A stretch of 64,000 nt of DNA, from NCBI GenBank assembly GCA_028671895.1, contig CM053810.1:64171501-64235500 (forward strand), in the 5' to 3' direction. The position numbers were made by a program, and so were the translations under genes. The stretch's first letter is position 1. Every line of letters begins with the position of its first letter. The notes beneath the pieces were generated by a model. The model worked only from the letters and a program-made list of their open reading frames with translations, was not told where the DNA came from and made no database searches. This DNA is from Oenanthe sinensis. Lineage: Eukaryota; Streptophyta; Magnoliopsida; Apiales; Apiaceae. Shown in pieces: positions 12,851 through 24,948 of the stretch.

Positions 12851-13215
12851 GATCGAGAAGTCAGCTATTCGAGAAGTCAGAACTGTGGAAACATTTCAAG
12901 AAGTCTCAAAACTTTTATCTGCTCAGTACTCGATCGAGAAGTCAGTCATTCGACAAGTCAAGTATTGAATCCAGTCGAGAAGTGTTAATTATGAGTCATT
13001 CGAGAAGTGAAAATAAACAATTCGAAAAGCTAGCAAATGGAGCATTCGAGAAGTAATAAGGCTGAGTCATTCGAGAAGTCAATATCAAGCATGTATTCGA
13101 GAAGTCTAATCTGATCGAGAAGTCATCAAGCTAAGTATGCGATCGAGAAGTCTAGTCATTCGAGAAATCAAGTACTCAGGACTAATCGAAAAGTCACAGC
13201 TGTTCGAGAAGTCAA
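12851..13215 (+). repeat. Degenerate array of TCGAGAAGTC motif in LTR U3
   Basis: About sixteen copies or near-copies of (AT)TCGAGAAGTC(A) occur at irregular spacing of roughly 15-40 bases. Variants include TCGACAAGTC and TCGAAAAGTC. It lies upstream of the LTR's TATA box, where U3 regulatory repeats are expected. Confidence 0.85.
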
Positions 13216-13802
13216 TCTTCTTGACTTATCGAACCAATTTCAAGAAGAGTACTCGACTGCAAAAGAAGCTAGTTTCAAGGAAGAATTGCAGAACAAGACA
13301 GATGGTGTTGCAGCTCTGTTTATGCAGGATAAGTCAAACCTGCACAGATAGAGACAAGTCTACAATGTAGCTGGGAAGATAAGTCAAGAAAAGTGATAGA
13401 TGAGATAAGGCAGAATGGAGCAGACTGTCACTGCAGTGTTAGCTAGAAATAGTCATTAGTCAAATGTAAAGCAGTTTCTGTCTATTTCTAGTTTTAGCTA
13501 AACTATCTCATGTGAGCATGTGCACAGGACATGTTGTCTATATACTTTATGCACAGCCACATTTGATAGTGTCTTGAGTATTTTTACAATAGTAAGAATC
13601 CCAGAACAAGAAGCTGAAATTCAAACTGAATTTCAGATTGTAGCAAAGATCATTCTAATACAAATTAGATTGAAAGTTACATCTGTGTTTATATTATTTC
13701 CTGTTACATGTCTTGATAAACACTTTCGTAATTCCATCAGTTCTTCAAGCTTCTAACAAAGTTCATTTCTAAAAGTAAGAAAATTTTTGAAGTATACATT
13801 CA

Positions 13803-13818
13803 CCCCCCCCCCCCCCCC
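13803..13818. repeat. Poly-C tract near LTR end
   Basis: A run of about 16 C lies in the 3' end of the solo LTR. Such blocks are normal there but are prone to length error. Confidence 0.85.
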
Positions 13819-15343
13819 TCTGTAACTTCTGGGTCTCTAAATTCCTAACAAGCAATACAATGATTCCTAATTTTCTATGCTTTTATTGTTCTAGTTCAAT
13901 TTATCACTTAGTTACAATGAACTGCTAAGATTATATATATAGCAGTTCACATTCTACATCTATTTTTCTATCGACAAATAAAATGTAAATTAAAATTATA
14001 CTTTACAATGTATTCACTAAAATAGACTGTAGCTTTTTTTCACAGTCTCCTTTGCATTTGTTTTGTTCTGTAAAAATCTTTGTCTTGATCTTTTCCTTGA
14101 AGACTGTATTGCCTTGAAAGTCTTCACAATCCTGATAGGACTGTCTTCCATTGATTCAGTTTCTGCAAAGATCTCATTCCTTTTGTCTTTAACTAATTTG
14201 GGAAACCTTGATCAACTGATAATTGCTATAAAACTTATCAGTTGATCCTCATTTGCTTATCCATCGATGGATATGTTATCCATTGATCAATTGTTCTATC
14301 AATGGGTAATTAGGTTATCCATCGACTCCTTATCTCATTGATTGCCTTTATCCGTTGATAGACTTGATGCTTTCATCCATTGATGGAGATCCATTGATTT
14401 GACTTTTGTTGACCTTTATCCATCGAATAGTATCTTTGTCCATTGATTCCAATATCTGTTGATCACTTCATTTGAGAGAATTCTGACTTAGAATATTTAC
14501 AATTTACCAGCCATTCTTCACATCAGTTGAAGAGCTATCAACTGAAGTTAAATGGATATCAGTTGACTAGAACTTAACATTCATCGAGGCATTACAATCA
14601 AATGATAAATAAGAAACATGAATCAACTGCTGCAATCCAATTTATCAGTTGATTAATAACCATTTCAACTGATAATTGGTTCCCTAGTTAATGAATATTT
14701 ATAAGTTATATATCCATTGACCAGTTACAAATAAAAACATCAAATTTATAATTCTAAGAAATTTGTTATCATCATATTACATAATTCCTAACAATCTCTC
14801 CCAATTTATGAATATGAGAAATAGACATAAATCTGAGTTGATGATAACAAAAAAAAACCTTACACAATTTCATTTCAGTATGAGTTATAAATTTGACTGA
14901 AATTTTGAGATAGGGAATTTTATGTACCAATGACAGGAGATTTTGATTTCTTATCTTCTTTTTCTTCTTTTGAACTCTTCATTCTCCTTGTCTTGATTTT
15001 CTTTCATTTTTCCGTAGAATGTTCCTTTGAGAATCTTCTCATCCTCAACATTTTAGTCTAGTTGACATGCCAGATGATTAAGATCTAGGTTGGACAATTT
15101 GTTGATTTCTTGACAGATGTCAATACACTTCTCATTGTCTTCCCTGTCTTTGTAGATTATCATATAGAATGGCCCATGGAGTACCTTTCTTCCTTCAGGA
15201 TTTCAAATCTTGATTTTGTCATCTCTTTCCACCTGAAGGGGTGCTTCTCTCATGTCCTTCATTATTTGTAGAATGTCCTGAGCAAGTCCCTAGGTTCAAT
15301 AGTATCTTTTGTTGAGAATAGTATAGATTTTTCTCAAGGTTGC

Positions 15344-16117
15344 CTAGCCATGTTTCTTCACTTGTTGAAAGGTGAAAGATGATTGTGAACCATCTTCGTA
15401 TTCTGTATAAAGAAGATCCATATCTCTTTTCCTTTGGCCCTTGACTGTAATCAATCCCTCGGTCTTGATAAGAATGAAGTTGTTTGGATGAGTTTTGAAC
15501 ACTTCAATTTTTTTGGTAGTGCTACTTCCGGATGGTTGATTTGTCATGCCACTCTCAGATGGTTGATCTTTAGTCTCTGACCTCACCAGTTGTACACCTT
15601 TAGTCATTTCTTTATCAATATTCAATTTTCTCTTTATTTTGCTTGACTTTGGTGTCTTATGAGCTCTATACTTCTGTCTTGACTGCCTTTTCCTCTCAGC
15701 CTACTCCTTTCTTTTTTCTTCCCTAATCAGTCTATCTTCTTCATCAAATTCTTTCTGCAACTGAATTGATAGCTCTTCTTGTGCTTTTTCTTGATGTTTC
15801 ATTTCTTCAATACCAACAATTATTACTTTTGACAATAATTTGTCACCTCCACTTGTGACAGACTCTTTTTTCTTCTTGTCGTCTTCAATTAGTACACCAT
15901 TTCCTTTTCTATCACCAGGTTGTGAGCTACTGCTTTCATCCACCCTTATTTCTCCTTTCTTCACAGCTTCATGAATTTCTGGCATTAAGGCAATTGACTT
16001 TTGTGCATCAATTTCCTTGTTTTTGTTGGCAATGGAATCAAATTGCCTTACAATCTGTTCAGCCAATGCCTTCTTTGTATCTTTCTTTTGAATAACATTA
16101 TTTGTGTTCTTAACCAC
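15344..16117 (-). pseudogene. Retrotransposon third (env-like) ORF remnant
   Basis: One reading frame runs about 258 codons on the minus strand, broken by a single TAG at 15701-15703; the two open stretches are in the same frame. The product is highly charged (Lys/Glu-rich, coiled-coil-like) and ends in a segment with YTEYEDGSQSSFTFQQVKK. It lies immediately upstream, in the same orientation, of the minus Sirevirus-like LTR, with only a purine tract and about 500 bases between. That is where Sireviruses carry an extra ORF after pol. I do not recognise integrase or reverse transcriptase motifs here. A further TGA lies upstream of the first GTG, and the 5' part is missing. The assignment rests on position and composition. 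Confidence 0.45.
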
Positions 16118-16259
16118 AACTTTAATCTCTCACCTTAACTCCTCATCTTTTCCCCCCTTTTTGTTATCAGCAACAGACTCTTGCTCCAAGGATTGAGAAA
16201 TTAAAGGAGATTCCAAGAGTCTGCTCATCAACTTAATTTGGGTGACTTTTTTGTACGAA

Positions 16260-17401
16260 TCCTACTTATCCTATAATTTTTATTTAATATATCATTAAAC
16301 TTTATCCTATAATTTTTATTTAATATATCATTAAAGTTTATAATAAATAATATGCATTTTTTTAATTTCCATCTATTTCTCTATTTTAATCGTATAACAC
16401 AAATTATTTATTAAAACACAAACTCTACTCAAATTAGAAGAACTTTGCTCAAACTACAACAACCGGTTCAGATCAATACCCTTATGTTCAAATTAGAAGA
16501 CCGACATCAACACCCTATTAGCAACTGTAACCCCTGGTAGTCCTCCTTTTATAAAACTCATCACGGATAGTATAATATTATATTATATTTAAATTATATT
16601 CTATGAATATTAAATTTTATGAATATTAAAATAATAATATTATTTTATTAATATTAATTAAATTTTATCACTGTGTTATATCTATATTATCTATACTTTT
16701 ATATTATATTATTTTAAACAAACTTCTCTTTTAATTAGAATATATAGTTGTACTCGCAATCTATAACATGTTTCAATTTTCCTTATTGCTCAAATACTTT
16801 AATTTATTTAAAATTACAATTTTATAATTACAATTTTTGAATATTAAAATTATATTATATTTTACCTACATTAAAATATACTCTTTTATTTAAATTTTAA
16901 TTAAACTATTTCTGATATATTTTTAACTCTTTTTATTAATAAAAATTTCCTAACTAAATTTAAAGAAAAATAAAAAGTTTGGTCAATTGGTCATCCATGA
17001 GGTAAGTCCTCTTTTTATACAAATTTTTTTTATCATCGGTAAGTTTTCTTTTTATACGATTTTTTTATGCAATTATGATATAATTATAATTTAATTTTAA
17101 AACATATATTTTACATATATCTGGTCAATCATTTTTTGTACAACAATCTAATAACATATATCACTTCACTTCTATTTGAAAATACAACTTATTAATTAAA
17201 TCTCATGAATATTAAAACTTATTAATTAAATCTCATGAATATTAAAATAGTGTTATTATTTTATCTATAAATAAACTTTTTTATATATTATATTATTATA
17301 GCCGATATAATAAAAAAAATAAATTATATATTTAAATTATATAAAACAATTAATATATAATTTATTAATCTCACTCGTGCATTGCACGGGTTATAACCTA
17401 G
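16260..17401 (+). mobile_element. Helitron-like element (3' end clear, 5' end inferred)
   Basis: The 3' end has hairpin CTCGTGCATTGCACGGG, a spacer TTATAAC, and CTAG followed by T. It closely matches the end at 8565-8592. The body is AT-rich and non-coding. A plausible 5' end is ATCCTACTTATCC at 16259-16271 (Helitrons start TC after A), where the retrotransposon remnant stops. A short segment TCCTATAATTTTTATTTAAT is duplicated near 16268 and 16304. The 5' boundary is inference. Confidence 0.4.
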
Positions 17402-17975
17402 TATATATAAAGGATAAAGGATTATCTTATTTATTATCTTCAAAATATAAAAGTTCAAGCAAGTGGAGACTGGAGTCTTAATATTAAAATCCAAAATCAA
17501 AATAAATTTATCCAACATCTCTATATTTTTTTCCACGCGCACAAAGTGAAGTGTCATCAAAATACCCAAAAATATTCGGGGCCATGCACCCAATAAGATC
17601 AAGCCCATTACAGATTTAATATTAGCCGCAACCTTGGCTCGTTTGAATTAAAGGACCCAAGTTCAAAACTTGTTCAGGACTCAATATAAAGAGCCGACAC
17701 AATTGCACAATTCAGGTAAAAGATTAATATTAAGGATATTATTTTATTTAAAAATTTAGTATTTATTTGTACTAGCTATCCTTTGCGATACCCGATAATT
17801 TTTCTAATATTTTATATTTATTTTATTTTTAAAATAATAGTTTAATTTTTTTTATCAAGGAGTAATTTTAGTTTTGTTCAATGTAATATTTTTAAATAGT
17901 TTCTAATTTAATTTATTTATGTTTGTATTTAAAATAAATAAGGTTTGTACGTTTCGTGTAGATATATGTTTTAAT
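17402..17975. other. Intergenic, no gene seen
   Basis: AT-rich. A degenerate minus-strand Helitron-type terminus may lie near 17773-17792 (GCGATACCCG next to CTAG). Confidence 0.4.
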
Positions 17976-17978
17976 TAA

Positions 17979-18218
17979 AAAATTATTAATTACACATTAG
18001 AACTGATTAAGTATTTTAACTATGAAGGAGTCCCGAGTACCCATGAAAGAGCTCTCCTTGCTGCGGCAATAAAACTTGGATTTGAGTCTAAGAAAAGGAT
18101 TCTACTCGGGGGTGTTTGTGGAGCTGTAATTGTAGGATTTAATCGAATCTCGGTTATTACGCGAGATTCGCTAGACGGGCATCGGTTAATAAGCAAGGCC
18201 CGTATTAATTTTCTATAA
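17979..18218 (+). other. Isolated coding-like open frame, unknown
   Basis: A 79-codon open frame runs between TAA at 17976 and TAA at 18216. It has no good ATG at its beginning. GC and CpG content are visibly above the flanks. The predicted peptide has a plausible mixed composition with a hydrophobic core (segment RILLGGVCGAVIVGFNRIS). The opposite strand is also open over 18020-18265, so strand and coding status are uncertain. It could be a captured gene fragment, an organelle-derived insert or chance. I do not recognise the family. Confidence 0.25.
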
Positions 18219-18935
18219 AATTGGTAACAAGCATATGATTGCGGGGATCTCATCCCTTTTCCCAATGAGGCCGTATATGATAATAAGCTTATTTATTTAA
18301 ACTTTTTTCCTTATAAGAGCAGGATAAGCACTTCTATCTTATTTGTCCCCTTGTAAATTTGTAGGTTAAAAGCATTTTTAACTCATTATACTATTTTTAA
18401 TGTAATTTTTATATTAAAATGATGCAAATAATAACTAGTCCTCTCTACAAATGTTTGTAAGATTGTGTTTCGGCAAAACAAATTTAAGGTAAAGATGATG
18501 ATATCTGATTACAAATCCTTTGAAATGCAAATAAATAAAAGAAAAGAAAAAGAAAAAAAAACACTTGTATCAAAAGTCAAAATTAATTACAAGTCACATC
18601 CCCCACGCAATTACAAAAAATCAACCAATGCCATTAGATGATACAATGATACGAAAAGACAAAATGTAGAATATATTCGCTCTAGCCGTGCATTGGGCAT
18701 TAGCCAAACCATGACCTCCTGTGCCGATCCAGTACCCACCAACCGGTTTCTAAATCCAGGCCCAAAAACAAAGACAATGACCCCATGTGAATAACACACG
18801 ATATCCGCACACACGTTCTTTACTCTAACCCATATTTATTTTATTCTTTTTCTTTTCTCTCTGGAAATAAAAATATGGTATTATAATCTGTCCTTTCTTA
18901 TTTCTTCAATATATAATATGTATTGTCAACGTCAC
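18219..18935. other. Intergenic, no gene seen
   Basis: No supported coding frame. The part nearest 18935 is likely the 3' UTR of the minus-strand LEA_2-type gene. Confidence 0.5.
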
Positions 18936-20186
18936 TCAAGTGCACGAATTCTTCAATGAAATAGGCGTGTTCATCTTCTTGGGGTCCAAATTTAATTTGC
19001 ACTGGATGGTCTTGTAGTACTTGGGCTTGACCAATTTACCCAAAACATAACCCCTGGCTCGAACGTTGAACTTCAGGGTTAGTGGTATCGGTGCTGTCAA
19101 TTGCCCACCTTTACTACTCCAATCAACACTTGCTCCGTACAGGGGTACATAGCCTCCTTTCAGCGTCACTGCTATGCTTCTCTGACTTTTTCTTGATTGA
19201 TAAAACTTGTTTATCTGATCATCAATTTATGCACAACCCAAACAAGCAAAGAATCAATACATATATCCACAATTATGTACAGTCGAATTTAAATAATATA
19301 GCTTGCAAATTATAAATCAGTGATTCGTATTAGTAAAAGTGGTGATTTATATGATTTGTACTACGGTAACCGGTGATTTATATTGTGTAAGGGTCGCTAT
19401 AAAAAATTCCACATGTTTTTGAACATTTACTTACAGTTCCGGTGGCTAAGGTGATATGATTATAAGAGATGTCAATAGACGATGAAGTGACATGAACTCC
19501 GAAAAATGTTCCTGTATTGCGAAATGTGAACTTCACTGTTGAGTTCATTGTCGCCATATCAGTTGCAACCCCTGAACTGCTAGTTCCAGCTTGGATCTTA
19601 AACTGATCATATGATATACTCTGTCAACAACAAAAGAAAACAAACAATTATTCAAATATGTGACATAATACTAAGTGCGACTATTCAGATGTAACAGCTT
19701 ATAAATATCTATGTATGTGCATGAATATTTAACATATACCTTCATTGTGACAACGGGCTTTTGAGGTTTACTTGCGGCATACAAGATCAAAGAAAAGAAA
19801 GTGAAGAGGACAAAGAATCCAACAACAAAAGCAGGGAAGTAGCAACGTCTAGGGAAGCCTTTACTATGATTTTCATCGTCATCGAGGAACCCTTCTTCTT
19901 CAATGGCACCGAAATCTTTGTCACCTTTACGATGATGCTGCTGCTGGTGACGTCCGCTGACTTTCCGAGAACCAGAGTACCTGGTAGAGGAAGAGTCACG
20001 TGAGTGGTGGCCAGGTGATCCCATAGGGCTGAGCACCGGGGTGGAGTGGAAGGAGTTGGTTGTCTTTTCACCGTCGTGGGAGTCGCGCGACGGACTCTGC
20101 ACGTAGTAAGGCTGCCGTGGTGATCTCGTCGGAGATGAAGCCGTCAGGCTTGTTACTTCTGAATCTGTTTTTGCATGCATTGACAT
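18936..20186 (-). CDS. LEA_2/NHL-type membrane protein (At1g45688/At5g42860-like)
   Basis: There are three exons: 20186-19740, 19620-19435 and 19214-18936. All junctions are GT-AG and in phase, giving 303 aa. The N-terminal 110 residues are cytosolic-looking, Ser/Pro/His-rich, with the conserved YYVQSPSRDSHDGEK block (27-41). One membrane helix follows at about 116-138 (AFVVGFFVLFTFFSLILYAA). The C-terminal half is a LEA_2 (water-stress and hypersensitive-response, NDR1/HIN1-like) fold, including NSTVKFTFRNTGTFFGVHV and a FYQSRKSQRS segment. Plant members are annotated as late-embryogenesis-abundant hydroxyproline-rich glycoprotein family. They are small type II membrane proteins linked to plasma membrane or ER and stress responses; the molecular function is not established. 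The complete frame and normal exon phases suggest a working gene. The start is the first ATG; a second Met follows two codons later. Confidence 0.85.
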
Positions 20187-22104
20187 TATGTATATAAATA
20201 AATTTTTCTTAGCTAGCTAGGCTAGGTTTAGTATATATGTATGTGCAAATGTAAAATGTACAAGTTTTTTTTGATTTTGATACAATGGACTAATGAAGAA
20301 GAGAAGAGCAGAGAGAGCTTAGCTAACAGCGAAAGGCAAAGACCAGATCTCTCTTTTTCTTAATGTCTTCGTTTGGATCTCTACATGAATAATGTCATAA
20401 AAAATTATAGTCCACGTTGTAGGATTGTTTGTTTATTGTTGCATTTTGTCCAACTCTCGTATGATTCAAGACATTGCAATAGTGAAATTAGGAATTTTTT
20501 AACTGTGACATGTGTAATTTATTTGTATATAGCAGGTCATGGGGACACTATATATTACCCGTAAAAAAATGTATAATGATACTTGCCCTGTCGGTGGATA
20601 AAACTATAATGTATACATGTATTGTTTTGTGATGGAGAGGAAAGCTACTGTTTAACCATTGTGGTAGGAGTTTATATTCCAAGTGGTGACTTTTTTTTTG
20701 TTAACTTGATAGTTTTTTTTAATTTTAATGTGTTGTGTTTTTCTTTGTGATTAGGTAATTAGAGGTTTTATTTTGGCCTACTCCTCCAACTAATAATGGA
20801 CCCCCCAAACCCTAAATCATTTTTAGAGCGTTGAATTTTAATTAATAACATTAAAGCACAACTTTTGACTCTACCTTCATAATTATTTCTCAGTTGTTAA
20901 GATGTTAAAAAATTTGGAAAATATTTGTACGGGTAACAAAATTGTCAAACATGATTATTATTTTCGTAAAAAACATTAAATCGTTTTCATTAACCATATA
21001 AAATAGAGATCGAGATACGGATGGATGGCTACTACTTATATGTCATAAGATCGGCTCTAGTTTATAAAATAGTTATAAATTTAATATTTTCAACATTTAT
21101 TAACTTTCAGATGATACAATTTTCAAGTGGTGGTAACTCTCCCTTACTCTCCCAAAGTGCTGTAAAATACGTAACACGTTTATATTAAATATAATATAGC
21201 TAATGGTTTGGTTGTTATGTGCAAATGTGCAATTTCATTTTTGTCTGATCTATTAAAATTTGTCTTTTAATTATTAGGTCATTAAAAAAAGTATATTAAT
21301 TTGTATTTAAAAGTTTTGGATAGTAGTTATGGCGAAGGCAAATCATATTTCGTAAATATTAACGAAGTGGGCTTGTGCACATAGGCGTATAGTAGCCCTG
21401 ATGACTGACTATAACATCGGATATTTTAGTTTGATGAGCTATCCAAATTTGGAGGAAAGGCCCTCTAACAACTAACAAGACCATTCGACTATATGAGTTC
21501 GTTGCTGGCCTCGCTGTGTAGCAGTGTAAATGGCCTGTCTCATGGGAAGCCTATGTCTTTTGGTACATATTTTAAAAGGTTTTGACTATATAATTAAAAT
21601 GATCATTTTTATAAATTAAAATATTAGTTAAATATTTTTATTTATAAAAATAATAATAATATTTATATAATCAACTCTCTTTAAAATGTGTTTTAAAACA
21701 ATATGTAACCCCCTTTTTGTATAGATAAAGTGGTGGGGGGGGGGGGATCTACTAAAAATCGCAGTAGGTAGTACGTGCTAATACTAGTTGCGTAGAATTA
21801 TGCAAACTGATGTGAGAGTAGTGAGTATTTATTTTTTTAAAGGATTTAATCGGAAGAATATATTAATTTTTTGTCTTTCATGTATTTTTAGAAATTTAAA
21901 AAAAATTATATTTTTGTGTAGTTTTAGTATTAAAAAAATCATGGTTATCCGGGGCATGGTTACTTGGTCAAAATCTAACGGAGAAAGCTTCCTCACCTAG
22001 TATGTATTTGTGTGTGTGTGTCAGTGTGTATTATAAAACCCCATTGTTTCCAGTTGGAAGAACAACCCATAGTGAAGTATAAGGCTTTTAAAGGGCCACC
22101 AGAA
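20187..22104. other. Intergenic between divergent genes, no gene seen
   Basis: Contains the 5' UTR and promoter of the LEA_2-type gene (first about 150 bases) and presumably the promoter of the PI-PLC-like gene. A run of G (about 21733-21746) and short TG tracts (about 22010) are present. No coding frame is supported. Confidence 0.5.
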
Positions 22105-24948
22105 ATGCAGGTATTTCATCACAATCATCACTGTATAATTCTTGTTTTGTACATTCTTTTTCATTATCATTACAATAATCTACTGCCATTTAATTTATTT
22201 TTGTGTTTTACAGGTGACCATTCTTCATCTCATCCAACTTGTGTTGATAACAGCCAGTCTCATCACATTTTCATCAAGTCTCAAGGTTTCTTATTATTCA
22301 GTTTCCATTGGTCATATTTATAAATATAAATTATGGGTATGCATTTATATATATTTAGTGTGCGTAGATCGGAGAAACATGTTCAGCTAGCAGCAAATGT
22401 GACTCTGGCTTTCAATGCAACACTTGTCCTATTAATGGCAACACCAGGCCAAGATGTACCCGGCTTCAACCCTTGAGTCCCACTTCCAAGGTCAGCTGCA
22501 TTCACTCTCTAAGCTGCTCAAAATCTAATCTTTCTTTTGTTTTGATCTATATGTGAATTTGTTTTCAGTTCTTGATACTAAAGTTTGTTACTTTGGTAGT
22601 GTTTCTTGTCCAATAATTTGTAATTTTGGTGATTTGAACAGGTTAAAGGTCTGCCATTTAATCGTTATTCATGGCTAACAACCCACAATTCATTTTCCAT
22701 AGCCCGTGCTGTGTCCGATACTGGTTCTATAGTTGTTGCTCCAAGGAACCAGGAAGATTCTGTCACTAATCAACTTCAAGTATGTATTTTTGTTAGGTGC
22801 ATGTCCTAAATATGTTTACTGGTTTATTAATGGTGGTTAGGACCAAAATTCTTATAAGGTATAATGCTGAGGGATTGATTTATGTTGTAGAATGGCGTTC
22901 GAGGGCTGATGCTTGATATGTATGACTTTAACAACGACATCTGGTTGTGTCACTCTTTCGGTGGACAATGTTTAAATGTTACATCTTTCGTAAGTCTGTT
23001 ATGATACTTTTCATCTGTATTCTATCTGTATACAGACTTTAGTTTGTCTTTTATTGACACTCTGCAACTTTCTGTACAGAGACCTGCAAGTAAAACTCTG
23101 AAAGAGGTCCAAATGTTTCTGGAAGGAAACCCAGCAGAGATTGTAACCATTTTTATTGAGGATTATGTTACATCCCCAAAGGGATTGACTAAGGTCTTCA
23201 AAGCATCTGGTTTAGATAAATACATGTTTCCTGTGTCTCGGATGCCTAAAAATGGGAGTGATTGGCCTACGGTGGATGATATGGTCCAAAAGAATCAACG
23301 TTTGGTGGTCTTTACCTCTAAATCATCTAAGGAAGCATCAGAGGGCATAGCTTATGAGTGGAGATATGTGGTGGAAAACCAGTGTAAGTTTTGCTTTATA
23401 ATTCTTGCAGTTGTATGTTAAACTGAAGCAGCGGTTAGTATGAGACAATCGGAACTCATTTGTGATTTATTGAACTCATTTTATGATTGTAAATTCGAGT
23501 CATCATGGTTTATGACGGTAAATACATGCTCAAAATATTTGAACACGTAAAGATTGAACTTCAAGTGCACAACTTATGTTCTTTAATTGAAACTACATTT
23601 GTAATTTAAGTTCTGGTAGCTTCCAATTCTAGGTTCTAAATTTATAACGGAAAACTGTAAATGCAGATGGAAATGAAGGAATGATAGCTGGTTCCTGTCC
23701 AAACCGTGCTGAGTCCTCTCCAATGAACACTAGCACCACTTCTCTTGTTCTTCAGAATTACTTCCGTACAGATCCAAACTTAACAGCAGCTTGCATGGAC
23801 AACTCAGGTCCATTAATTAGCATGATGGACACTTGTCAACAAGCAGCTGGGAAACGATGGCCGAACTTTATAGCTGTTGATTTTTACCAGGTATTTGAAG
23901 TCATTGTTCTAGAAATTTTAACTGAAGTTGCATTAACATTTTAGCATTTAATAAATTTTCCTAATTTTATTCATGGGTATACTGTATGTGTTAACATTAG
24001 AAAAGTGATGGGGGAGGAGCTGCAGAAGCTGTAGATGAAGCAAATGGTCATCTGACTTGTGGCTGTGGCAGCATAGCCTATTGCAAGGTCAGTTAATATC
24101 ATTATGTTTGTAAACTAGTGGAATATTATATTTAAGGAAAAGATTTTAGCAACTATGATTAATTCATATGGGACAGACCAGAGTGATCTCCAGCTGTTTT
24201 CACCTAACAAGGCTTATCCACCAGATGTGTTAGATGCTGTTTTCTGGCTTTTCCCAAAATCAACATTACAAAAATACAAGTGACCTGGTAATATAATCAT
24301 CATAGGCATGTAGTGAATCAGTACCATTTCAAAAAAATTAATTAATTAATTAAATATATATAGGTGTCACACTATATAGTTAAAATACTCCAACTCTTAT
24401 TTTGGACAAAATTAATACTTGAAAAGTGCCCCAATATTCATATATAAAACTTTCAATAGAAGATGCAAAGAACATATAAAGTGCAGGAACAACCCCCACT
24501 AAAACAGGTAATATTTGCATTAACTTCTAACCTAATGCAGATGGAAAGAATTGCATTTTGGTTTACCAATATATAATCTATATACATTTTCTGATTCCAC
24601 CTCTTATTCACACTGGCCACTGGGTATGGTAGTCTGTTAAGGAACTGAAATGATATATTAGTAACATTATACTCTGCTGATGATACTACATTCAGAAGTT
24701 GTCGCATGCACATTGACACAACTTTAGTCTGCAGACTGTAGTGACAATTGTTTTTTCACATATATCAGGAAAATGCAACATTTGGTACGTGTGATACTCC
24801 TCCGATTTCTCCACCGCCACCAGCTGCAGCCACACCTGAACCAACTTCTCAAAGTACCAACACCGGTTCTTCTCTAACCACATTTGTCCACCTTCGTTGC
24901 TTGTTATGGACAATTCTAAGTGTAACAGTGTTCTTTTTTGTTCTTTGA
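22105..24948 (+). CDS. PI-PLC X-domain protein, GPI-anchored type
   Basis: There are nine exons: 22105-22110, 22214-22285, 22368-22490, 22642-22779, 22891-22989, 23080-23383, 23667-23890, 24001-24087 and 24769-24948. All are GT-AG and in phase, giving 410 aa. The order is a signal peptide (about 1-24, hydrophobic LIQLVLITASLITF), a Cys-rich segment (CSASSKCDSGFQCNTCPING), then the PI-PLC X domain. The domain has catalytic-type His in LTTHNSF (His82) and WLCHSFGG (His134), GLMLDMYDF, and ENPAEIVTIF-like strands. The C-terminus is Pro/Ser/Thr-rich and ends in a hydrophobic stretch, as in GPI-anchored proteins. It resembles plant At5g67130-type proteins, which have only the X half of a phospholipase and an uncertain substrate. 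The first coding exon is only ATG CAG before an intron. That frame stays open upstream, so the start is the least certain part. Confidence 0.87.

Larger units (their letters stand above)
12591..13850 (+). mobile_element. Sirevirus-like solo LTR with AGCAA target duplication
   Basis: The 1260-bp unit begins TGTTGG and ends CCTAACA. It is flanked by AGCAA on both sides (12586-12590 and 13851-13855), a perfect 5-bp duplication as made by copia integrases. A TATA-like TCTATATACTTTATGC lies near 13538. The 3' end has the CATTCACCC...CTCTGTAAC poly-C block typical of Sirevirus LTR ends. No primer-binding site or internal region follows, so it is a solo LTR inserted into an older, minus-oriented LTR of the same general type. 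Confidence 0.75.
12293..14793 (-). mobile_element. Sirevirus-like 3' LTR (minus), split by another LTR
   Basis: Read on the minus strand, the LTR starts TGTTAGGAATTATG at 14793. It is preceded by the purine-rich AAATTGGGAGAGAT that typically abuts copia 3' LTRs. A TATATATA box lies near 13934-13943. The LTR ends with a CCCCCCTCTCTACAAGC segment and AATAACA at 12293. The interior is interrupted by a plus-strand LTR at 12591-13850. Without that insertion and its duplicated AGCAA, the minus LTR is about 1.24 kb. Its upstream half carries many copies of ATCCATTGATGG and TATCAGTTGAT-like motifs (about 14180-14660). The matching 5' LTR is not in the window. Confidence 0.65.

Noticed and set aside
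12851..13215. CRISPR-like array
   Set aside because: Repeats are only about 10-12 bases, irregularly spaced and degenerate, and lie in a plant LTR. There are no unique-spacer structure or cas genes.
17324..17608. 94-codon minus-strand frame
   Set aside because: AT-rich, includes a Helitron terminus, and composition is Ile/Leu/Asn-heavy as in random AT-rich DNA.
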